A DNA stretch of 7,099 nucleotides from Methanoregula sp. (GTDB lineage: Archaea > Halobacteriota > Methanomicrobia > Methanomicrobiales > Methanospirillaceae): assembly GCA_026394695.1 (NCBI GenBank), contig JAPKXT010000134.1, forward strand, positions 1 through 7,099, read 5' to 3'. Shown piece by piece: positions 1 to 4,620 of this stretch; position 1 is the stretch's first letter, and every line of letters begins with the position of its first letter. The notes beneath the pieces are model-generated. The model saw only the letters and a list, made by a program, of their open reading frames with translations. It did not search any database and was not told the DNA's origin. The translations under genes were made by a program, and so were the position numbers.

Positions 1-1
1 C

Positions 2-151
2 AAACCCAGATGTGTGGTGCTCCAGGGAATAGATGCTGCTGATGTTCACCCTCTCGTGGAGAAGATGGCAGAACGGGACCACATCACGGTGATGTGCACA
101 GGCATGGAAATCGACAAAATAGTGAGTACATTGAGGGAAAAAGAATGGTAG
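2..151 (+). CDS. C-terminal end of probable HTH-type transcriptional regulator (partial)
   Basis: An open frame enters at the left edge and runs 49 codons to a TAG at 149-151. Only the C-terminal tail is visible. It contains the segments VVLQGIDAADVHPLVEKM and HITVMCTGMEIDKIVSTL, an alternating beta/alpha pattern, and ends in REKEW. No DNA-binding helix-turn-helix lies in this part. The assignment rests mainly on context. In archaea such as Methanocaldococcus jannaschii, the gene directly before HMG-CoA synthase encodes a predicted HTH-type regulator (COG1395), and the tail here is compatible with its C-terminal domain. The frame overlaps the HMG-CoA synthase start by 7 nt, so the two are almost certainly co-transcribed and translationally coupled. 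That this is real coding sequence is well supported. The family name is inferred, and the regulatory target is not shown by the sequence. Confidence 0.6.
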   Translation, partial: KPRCVVLQGIDAADVHPLVEKMAERDHITVMCTGMEIDKIVSTLREKEW

Positions 152-1197
152 GCATCATTACCTACGGGGTGTATATACCGAGATACCGGATCAAGGTTGA
201 AGAGATAGCGAAAGTCTGGGGTGCAAATGCCGCGGATATATCCGGGGGACTGGGCGTTTTTGAGAAGTCCGTCCCTGACCTTGATGAGGACGCTGCGACG
301 ATTGCGGTTGAAGCAGCGCGTAATGCGCTACTCCGAAGAAAGATCAATCCAGAGGACATCGGCGCTGTGTACGTGGGCAGCGAATCTCACCCCTATGCGG
401 TGAAGCCGACTGCATGTACGGTCGGTGAAGCGATTGGTGCAACGCCAAACATGACCGCAGCGGATTATGAGTTTGCCTGCAAGGCAGGTACTGCTGCAAT
501 CCAGACCTGCATGGGCCTTGTAAAAAGTGAGATGATCACGTACGGTCTTGCAATCGGCTCGGATGTATCTCAGGGTGCACCAAGCGATGCTCTCGAGTAT
601 ACCGCAGCAGCAGTAGGCTCCGCATTCCTGATTGGGCGGGATGACCCCATTGCAACCATCCATCATACCTGCTCGTTCACGACCGATACACCGGATTTCT
701 GGCGTCGTGAAGGCCAGGACTATCCCCGGCATGGCGGGCGATTCACCGGAGACCCGGGCTATTTCAAGCATGTCGAAGGAGCGAGCAGGTTGTTATTCGG
801 ACAGACCGGCAAGAGCCCGAAAGATTTCACCTATGCGGTCTTCCACCAGCCGAACGCGAAGTTTCCACAGAAAGTTGCAAAGACCCTTGGATTCACCCCG
901 GAACAGATCAAGCCGGGCCTTGTCGTTCCCCGGCTGGGCAACACTTATTCAGGAGCATCCCCCATCGGGCTTGCCGCAACCCTCGACATTGCAAAGCCGG
1001 GCGACCGGATCTTTGTCTGTTCATTTGGATCGGGCGCGGGCAGCGATGCGTTTGACATTGAAGTGACCGATGCGATCCTGTCGGACACGTTCCGGCGCGA
1101 TGCGGCACCTGGTGTTGAACAGTTATTGAAAAATCCCATTTACCTGGACTATGCACAATATGCAAAACACAAGGGAAAGATCGTGATGCAATCATGA
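145..1197 (+). CDS. Hydroxymethylglutaryl-CoA synthase, archaeal type
   Basis: This enzyme condenses acetyl-CoA with acetoacetyl-CoA to HMG-CoA, the second step of the mevalonate pathway, in the cytoplasm. The 350-residue protein has the thiolase fold. The catalytic triad matches that of characterised HMG-CoA synthases: Glu80 (YVGSES), Cys112 (EFACKAGT) and His234 (VFHQPNAKFP). The motif GNTYSGASPIGLA at 265-277 is also typical. The frame is open further upstream, to an ATG at 94. I chose ATG 145 because the family begins at the first beta strand (MVGIITYGVYIPRYRI) and a GAGGGA ribosome-binding site (133-138) sits 6 nt before it. The extra 17 residues upstream look unlike coding sequence and would overlap the upstream gene extensively. 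The gene overlaps the upstream regulator by 7 nt and the thiolase by 4 nt. In Methanothermococcus the equivalent protein forms a complex with thiolase and a DUF35 protein, and the same trio follows here. Identification is very secure. Confidence 0.96.
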   Translation: MVGIITYGVYIPRYRIKVEEIAKVWGANAADISGGLGVFEKSVPDLDEDAATIAVEAARNALLRRKINPEDIGAVYVGSESHPYAVKPTACTVGEAIGATPNMTAADYEFACKAGTAAIQTCMGLVKSEMITYGLAIGSDVSQGAPSDALEYTAAAVGSAFLIGRDDPIATIHHTCSFTTDTPDFWRREGQDYPRHGGRFTGDPGYFKHVEGASRLLFGQTGKSPKDFTYAVFHQPNAKFPQKVAKTLGFTPEQIKPGLVVPRLGNTYSGASPIGLAATLDIAKPGDRIFVCSFGSGAGSDAFDIEVTDAILSDTFRRDAAPGVEQLLKNPIYLDYAQYAKHKGKIVMQS

Positions 1198-2360
1198 GAG
1201 ACGTGGCAGTTATCGGGGTGGGATGTACCACCTTTGGCGAAAAATGGGAGAGTTCGTTCCGCGATCTCTTTGTTGAGGCGGGGGCCATTGCGCTTGAAGA
1301 TGCCCAGCTCTCGGGCGAGAAGATTGACGCAATGTATGTCGGCAACATGAGTGCCGGCCGCTTCATTGACCAGGAGCATATCGGTGCATTGATTGCAGAC
1401 TACGCGGGCATGGCAACACGCCACATTCCCTCAACGCGAGTCGAGGCCGCATGCGCATCCGGTGGGCTTGCTTTCCGGCAGGCCGTGATTGCAGTCGCGA
1501 GCGGCATGGAAGACATTGTTGTTGCAGCCGGTGTGGAGAAGATGACTGATGTGGAGCCGGGCGCAAGCACCGACACGCTCACGGGTGCAGCCGACCGTGA
1601 GTGGGAAGGCTTTGTGGGTGCAACGTTCCCCGGGCTCTATGCAATGATCGCAACCGATTATATGCACCGTTACCCGCTCACCCGCGAACAACTGGCGCAG
1701 GTTGCAGTCAAGAACCATTACAATGGTGCCCGCAACCCCATTGCACAGTACCAGCAGGAGATTACGCTGGATACCGTGTTGAGATCCACGATGGTTGCCG
1801 AACCCCTGCGGCTCTTCGATTGTTCACCCATTACCGATGGGGCAGCAGCGGTGATCGTGGCACCCCTTGACCGCGCCCGCGAGTTCACCGATACCCCGAT
1901 TAAGGTACTTGCAAGTGCTCAGGCAAGCGACACGATCGCCCTTCACGACCGGCGCGACATCTCGACTCTTGATGCAACCGTTGCTGCTGGTAAGCGGGCA
2001 TTCAAGATAGCCAGACTGTCCCATAAAGACATCGATATGGTTGAAGTTCACGACTGTTTCACGATCGCCGAGATCTGTGCGATTGAAGACCTCGGGTTCT
2101 GCAGGAAGGGGGAGGCTGGCAAGTTCACCGCTGACGGAGAAACAGCACTCGGCGGGAAGATCCCGGTTAACACGAGCGGCGGTCTTAAGGCCTGCGGACA
2201 CCCGGTCGGGGCGACCGGTATCAAGCAGGTCTGCGAGATCGTCCAGCAGCTCAGGAACGATGCGGGCAAACGCCAGATTGATGGCGCGAAGATCGGCATG
2301 ACACACAACGTGGGCGGCACCGGTGCTACGGTCGCCGTACATATCCTCGGGAGGGTGTAA
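1194..2360 (+). CDS. Acetyl-CoA C-acetyltransferase (acetoacetyl-CoA thiolase), archaeal SCP2-like type
   Basis: This thiolase joins two acetyl-CoA molecules to acetoacetyl-CoA, the first mevalonate pathway step. The equilibrium is unfavourable unless the product passes on to HMG-CoA synthase. The protein has 388 residues. The nucleophile is Cys87 (VEAACASGG). Further active-site motifs are HDCF at 286-289 and GHPVGATG with His336. In place of the C-terminal CxG cysteine of classical bacterial thiolases it has His371 in HNVGGTGAT, the pattern of the SCP2-like/archaeal branch. ATG 1194 overlaps the stop of HMG-CoA synthase in ATGA, so translation is coupled, and no separate strong ribosome-binding site is needed. 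The DUF35 gene starts 1 nt after its stop. Order and spacing support the thiolase/HMG-CoA synthase/DUF35 complex in which the intermediate is channelled through a shared CoA-binding site. A broader acyl-CoA role is unlikely in this context. Confidence 0.94.
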   Translation: MRDVAVIGVGCTTFGEKWESSFRDLFVEAGAIALEDAQLSGEKIDAMYVGNMSAGRFIDQEHIGALIADYAGMATRHIPSTRVEAACASGGLAFRQAVIAVASGMEDIVVAAGVEKMTDVEPGASTDTLTGAADREWEGFVGATFPGLYAMIATDYMHRYPLTREQLAQVAVKNHYNGARNPIAQYQQEITLDTVLRSTMVAEPLRLFDCSPITDGAAAVIVAPLDRAREFTDTPIKVLASAQASDTIALHDRRDISTLDATVAAGKRAFKIARLSHKDIDMVEVHDCFTIAEICAIEDLGFCRKGEAGKFTADGETALGGKIPVNTSGGLKACGHPVGATGIKQVCEIVQQLRNDAGKRQIDGAKIGMTHNVGGTGATVAVHILGRV

Positions 2361-2361
2361 G

Positions 2362-2754
2362 ATGTCCGTTGCACGATTCTGGCGAAAGATCCCGCAGCGC
2401 TATAACCTGATCGGGACAAAGTGCGAGACCTGCGGGCGGCATTTCTTTCCCCCGCGGACATTCTGCCCGGACTGCCGGAGGAACGGGAAGATCGTTGACC
2501 ATAAGTTTGCCGGTAAAGGGACGGTTGTCACGTATACGATCATTCACGCAGCCAACGAACAGTTCGAGGCGCTTACCCCGTACGTGCTCGCCATCATCCA
2601 GCTGGATGAGGGGCCACGGATGACCACCCAGATTGTCTGCCGCCCGGATGAGGTGAAGATCGGCATGCGGGTGAAAAGCGTGTTCCGCAGGATCGCCACC
2701 GATGGCGAGAGCGGCATCATCCACTACGGCACGAAGTTCATGCCGGTGGAATAA
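2362..2754 (+). CDS. DUF35 Zn-ribbon/OB-fold protein, scaffold of the thiolase/HMG-CoA synthase complex
   Basis: This is a 130-residue protein with two parts. After an N-terminal helix, FWRKIPQRYNLIG, comes a rubredoxin-like zinc ribbon with Cys21, Cys24, Cys35 and Cys38 (CETCG and CPDC). From about residue 48 an OB-fold follows (GKGTVVTYTIIHAA, PYVLAIIQLDEG, VKIGMRVKSVF). In the Methanothermococcus thermolithotrophicus complex the DUF35 protein bridges thiolase and HMG-CoA synthase and helps form the shared CoA site, so a structural, non-catalytic role is the best reading. The open frame reaches back to 2323, but ATG 2362 is preferred. It lies 1 nt after the thiolase stop, has GGGAGG (2349-2354) 7 nt upstream, and gives the conserved RFWRKIPQRY start. 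It is the last gene of the operon; a T-tract follows directly. Confidence 0.92.
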   Translation: MSVARFWRKIPQRYNLIGTKCETCGRHFFPPRTFCPDCRRNGKIVDHKFAGKGTVVTYTIIHAANEQFEALTPYVLAIIQLDEGPRMTTQIVCRPDEVKIGMRVKSVFRRIATDGESGIIHYGTKFMPVE

Positions 2755-2768
2755 TTTTTATTTTTTTT
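2755..2768 (+). terminator. T-tract transcription terminator of the HMG-CoA synthesis operon
   Basis: Directly after the DUF35 stop codon there are five T, one A and eight T. Archaeal RNA polymerase commonly terminates at such T-runs without a strong hairpin. The next gene lies on the opposite strand, so termination is expected here. Confidence 0.7.
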
Positions 2769-2778
2769 GCTAAAACGA

Positions 2779-2800
2779 CGGATCTGGCCTGAGGGATCCG
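2779..2800. repeat. Small inverted repeat between the converging DUF35 and toxin genes
   Basis: CGGATC (2779-2784) and GATCCG (2795-2800) form a perfect 6-bp stem around a 10-nt loop. It lies just past the T-tract and 15 nt beyond the toxin stop codon on the minus strand. It could stabilise the 3' end of either transcript. There is no T-run after it in the minus direction, so it is not a convincing terminator for the toxin operon. It may be chance. Confidence 0.35.
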
Positions 2801-2814
2801 GCAATTCGGGGAGA

Positions 2815-3081
2815 TTACCGGCCAAACCGCCTGTATCGTTTATGGGCTTCTTCAATCGTCATAACCCTGAGGACGTTCACAACGCCGCCCGGTACGACAT
2901 CAAAAAAAGCAGTATAGGTATGGGCAATATGCATCCGGCAGTGACCGTTCTGCAATAGCTCCACATCAGGAGTGGTGTACGGATCTTCAAGCCTCATCAG
3001 GTGCTGCTTGACGATCCGACGGTCTTTCTCCGGCAGGCTGTTAATGTACCGCAGCGCCTGTTTTTCTATGTCCACTCGCAC
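2815..3081 (-). CDS. RelE/ParE-superfamily toxin of a type II toxin-antitoxin pair
   Basis: This is an 88-residue basic protein with the RelE/ParE fold order. A strand (MRVDIEK) is followed by a two-helix hairpin (about 8-32, ALRYINSLPEKDRRIVKQHLMRL) and then strands around CRMHIAHTYTAFFDVVPG and VVNVLRVMT. It closes with the basic tail HKRYRR (80-85), where RelE enzymes carry catalytic Arg/Tyr residues. RelE toxins are usually ribosome-dependent mRNA nucleases, while ParE members poison gyrase; the sequence does not decide between them. Arg49, Arg82 and Tyr83 are candidate active residues. The start is a GTG at 3081, with a purine-rich AGAAGAG upstream. No in-frame ATG exists near it, and a second GTG two codons on is possible. 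The gene overlaps the antitoxin's 3' end by 41 nt, which indicates coupled translation. It lies in minus orientation between two unrelated housekeeping units, consistent with a mobile accessory locus. Confidence 0.8.
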   Translation of the reverse strand: MRVDIEKQALRYINSLPEKDRRIVKQHLMRLEDPYTTPDVELLQNGHCRMHIAHTYTAFFDVVPGGVVNVLRVMTIEEAHKRYRRFGR

Positions 3082-3328
3082 GGTGCATCTCTTCTTTTAA
3101 TGCCAGGTATTCGGGATCGCTGTCAAGCGGGACGAAATCTCCTTCCCGGGCAATCCGGTCAAGATGAGCAATAAAGTCCTCGCGTTTCCGGTCCGACAGC
3201 ACCCGGGCAATAACATCCCCATACCGCTCTCCCGGCACCCTGATGGACATCAAAGCCTGTTTTGTGTCCGTGGAAACCAGCACTTTCTCCGTGAGAGGTG
3301 GGCGGTTCTTCATGTCCTTATTTTCCAT
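3041..3328 (-). CDS. Antitoxin of the RelE-type pair (ribbon-helix-helix-like archaeal family)
   Basis: The protein has 95 residues if translation starts at ATG 3328; an in-frame ATG at 3313 is an alternative. The frame stays open to 3493, but the upstream part has no recognisable protein character. The segment EKVLVSTDTKQALMSIRVPG and then ERYGDVIARVL (about 34-44) fits the small archaeal VapB/RelB-like antitoxins that begin with a strand plus two helices, with the 'pgE.Y.dVI.rlL' signature. This half should bind DNA and dimerise. The C-terminal half (about 45-95) is charged and helical (DFIAHLDRIAREGDF, SDPEYLALKEEMH) and should wrap the toxin. Gene order antitoxin-toxin with a 41-nt overlap is standard for the class. 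Neither start has a well-spaced ribosome-binding site, so a short leader or leaderless transcript is plausible. A palindrome 55 nt upstream is a candidate operator. Confidence 0.72.
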   Translation of the reverse strand: MENKDMKNRPPLTEKVLVSTDTKQALMSIRVPGERYGDVIARVLSDRKREDFIAHLDRIAREGDFVPLDSDPEYLALKEEMHRASGHRKTGAAVH

Positions 3329-3362
3329 TTTAGACCAAAAGTACTGTTTGTCCTTTGGAACA

Positions 3363-3396
3363 TTAAACCTGTGCATCACGCCGTAATCCCGATTAC
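3363..3396 (-). promoter_or_regulatory. Candidate promoter/operator of the toxin-antitoxin operon
   Basis: GTAATC (3383-3388) and GATTAC (3391-3396) form a perfect 6-bp palindrome with a 2-nt centre, about 55-68 nt upstream of the antitoxin start. Between it and the start lies GTTTAATG (minus strand, within 3361-3370), a weak TATA-like element. It would place transcription start near 3338-3342, giving a leader of about 10-14 nt. Ribbon-helix-helix antitoxins normally repress their own promoter through such short palindromes, so this is a reasonable operator candidate. The TATA match is poor and the whole assignment is inferred. Confidence 0.4.
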
Positions 3397-3445
3397 AGAA
3401 AAAAGGGCTCGCTGCAATTCCGGAACCGTTTGCATTTACCCTGTT

Positions 3446-3464
3446 AAAAAGAATTGTTCTTTTT
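3446..3464. repeat. Perfect AT-rich palindrome (8-bp arms, 3-nt centre)
   Basis: AAAAAGAA (3446-3453) and TTCTTTTT (3457-3464) are exact reverse complements around TTG. Read on either strand, the second arm ends in a run of T, so it can act as a two-way terminator-like element. On the minus strand it would stop read-through from trm5 before the toxin-antitoxin promoter. A protein-binding site is the alternative. The symmetry is clearly present; the function is inferred. Confidence 0.5.
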
Positions 3465-3624
3465 CCTGCATCTATCAGGATACGTTTGAACAACGATTTC
3501 TGTGGAGAAATTATGAGAGGTGCCGCTCCTTTGAAGAGACTGCATCACCGGTTTCCCGTCTGTTTCTACCAAGGAGTGGCCCCTAATCCAACAGGATGCT
3601 TTTCCCTGTAGGAGATTGCGGAGG

Positions 3625-3650
3625 AAAATTCCAGTGATAGACGGAATTTT
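3625..3650 (-). terminator. Hairpin terminator candidate after trm5
   Basis: AAAATTCC (3625-3632) and GGAATTTT (3643-3650) form a perfect 8-bp stem with a 10-nt loop. On the minus strand it begins about 8 nt past the trm5 stop codon (3659-3661), and its second arm ends in TTTT. The position suits a transcription end. The T-run is short, so termination efficiency is uncertain. Confidence 0.5.
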
Positions 3651-3658
3651 TGAAGAGT

Positions 3659-4573
3659 TCATTCCTCTCCCGCCCTCACATCATACACCGCATGCCACTG
3701 CCCCGGTGAGTACGACCGCACCACCCGTTCGGCAATAACCTCCCCACCGAGTCCGTGTATGTATTCAAGGTGCTCCCCTTCGGCAGAGACCAGCGAATAG
3801 TAGTGAATCATCCCGCCAGCCTTGCAGAGCCGGAAGGCTTCCGGTAAAAAATCCGTACCGGACAGCGGGAGGTTCATCACGATCCGGTCAAACCGCCACG
3901 GTATAATTCCGGTAAGGTGATGCGCATCTGCCAGAAGGGGAAGTACGTTCTTTGTCCGGTTCTGTGCAAGATTTGCCAGCATCAGGATAATTGCCTGTGG
4001 GTTGATGTCGGACGCAACTACGAGCATTGCGCGTGCCGCAAGGGTAATTGCAAACGGCCCGACACCTGCAAACATATCGAGTACTGTCTCGTGCTCTCGC
4101 ACCTGTTCAAGAATCCGCTGCCGTTCTGAAGAGAGTCGCGCGGAGAAATATGCAGCAGAGAGATCAACAGTAAACCGGTGCCCGTACTCGATCACATCAG
4201 TCCGGGTTGTGGGAGTCCCGCTGATTACCTCAAATTCACGGGTGCGGTACTCCCCGGAGACCTCACCGGCGGCGCAGAGTACGGTATGAATTGACGGGCG
4301 CGATACGAGGATTTTTTCGGCGCCTGCCAGGTCGTGGTCCTGCATAATGGCAATGCCGCCAACGAGCTCGTGCCGGGGAAGAACCAGCCGTTCCGGCATG
4401 GGATCAAACCCGCAGCGCTCCGCACCTTTTCGCTGTTCTGTTACCGGAAGCAGAAGTGTGGCGCCATCCCGCCGTACTTTAAGGGAATGATCCAGTACCC
4501 CTTCGTCTATCAGTGTCCGCCGGACTTCTTCACCCTGCTGTGCCGGCACCCGGATACACCACTGCTCAACCAT
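3659..4573 (-). CDS. trm5b: tRNA (guanine37-N1)-methyltransferase, Trm5b type
   Basis: This enzyme transfers a methyl group from S-adenosylmethionine to N1 of G37 next to the anticodon, which prevents +1 frameshifting. The 304-residue protein starts with a small D1-like domain (1-45, WCIRVPAQQGEEVRRTLIDEG to LLLPV) that in Trm5b contacts the tRNA elbow. Next comes the Trm5 segment RHELVGGIAIMQ (68-78). The class I methyltransferase domain follows: YFSARLSSERQRI (142-154, with Arg146 at the conserved catalytic arginine position), SAM motif DMFAGVGPFAI (166-176), acidic SAM-ribose residue Asp189 (SDINPQA) and the base-contacting MNLP (233-236). ATG 4573 is the first start. The GGAG before it touches the ATG and cannot serve as a ribosome-binding site. 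A palindromic TATA box centred 25-26 nt upstream suggests a leaderless mRNA. The related wyosine enzymes Taw2 and Taw22 share COG2520, but the D1 domain and the MNLP motif favour Trm5b. Confidence 0.88.
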   Translation of the reverse strand: MVEQWCIRVPAQQGEEVRRTLIDEGVLDHSLKVRRDGATLLLPVTEQRKGAERCGFDPMPERLVLPRHELVGGIAIMQDHDLAGAEKILVSRPSIHTVLCAAGEVSGEYRTREFEVISGTPTTRTDVIEYGHRFTVDLSAAYFSARLSSERQRILEQVREHETVLDMFAGVGPFAITLAARAMLVVASDINPQAIILMLANLAQNRTKNVLPLLADAHHLTGIIPWRFDRIVMNLPLSGTDFLPEAFRLCKAGGMIHYYSLVSAEGEHLEYIHGLGGEVIAERVVRSYSPGQWHAVYDVRAGEE

Positions 4574-4593
4574 CTCCCGTGACCACCGGTATC

Positions 4594-4603
4594 ATAAATT
4601 TAT
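4594..4603. promoter_or_regulatory. Shared palindromic TATA box of the divergent trm5b-hmgA promoter
   Basis: ATAAATTTAT is its own reverse complement and sits in the middle of the 47-nt gap between the divergent trm5b (ATG 4573) and hmgA (ATG 4621). Its centre lies about 25-26 nt from the trm5b start and 22-23 nt from the hmgA start. In archaea the TATA box centre lies about 26 nt before the transcription start, so both mRNAs would be leaderless or nearly so. Neither gene has a usable ribosome-binding site in this spacer. It is the only good TATA element in the gap, so both directions probably use it. Confidence 0.7.
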
Positions 4604-4620
4604 ACGATGTACCACTATTC

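Larger units (their letters stand above)
3329..3658. other. Gene-free stretch with several inverted repeats
   Basis: No reading frame here looks like protein on either strand. The open frames that cross it lack a recognisable family, have poor starts and are interrupted. The stretch instead holds three perfect inverted repeats: 3383-3396, 3446-3464 and 3625-3650. There is also a TATA-like element near 3363-3369 on the minus strand. A weak long-range pairing CTCCTT (about 3530-3535) with AAGGAG (about 3571-3576) is also visible. The likely content is the trm5 3' end with its terminator and the promoter/operator of the toxin-antitoxin operon. About 150 nt between 3465 and 3624 remain unexplained. 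Confidence 0.5.

Noticed and set aside
94..144. N-terminal extension of HMG-CoA synthase from ATG 94
   Set aside because: It would overlap the upstream gene by 58 nt and encodes residues outside the conserved family start. ATG 145 has a good ribosome-binding site.
1824..2342. Minus-strand frame of 172 codons inside the thiolase gene
   Set aside because: It is opposite a highly conserved enzyme gene; long antisense frames are expected from GC-rich codon use.
2767..2958. Small plus-strand frame of 63 codons after DUF35
   Set aside because: It mostly mirrors the toxin gene on the other strand and has no recognisable protein character.
3164..3586. Plus-strand open frame of 140 codons
   Set aside because: It runs opposite the antitoxin and through the repeat-rich spacer. 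The composition is unlike a folded protein and no family is recognisable.
3444..3662. Minus-strand open frame of 72 codons after trm5
   Set aside because: It starts at the trm5 stop region, crosses the hairpin, and has no recognisable domain or ribosome-binding site. A degraded fragment is possible but not supported.
4513..4620. Longer HMG-CoA reductase starting at ATG 4513
   Set aside because: The extra 36 residues lie opposite the 5' end of trm5b and across the promoter. They look like antisense of a real gene.
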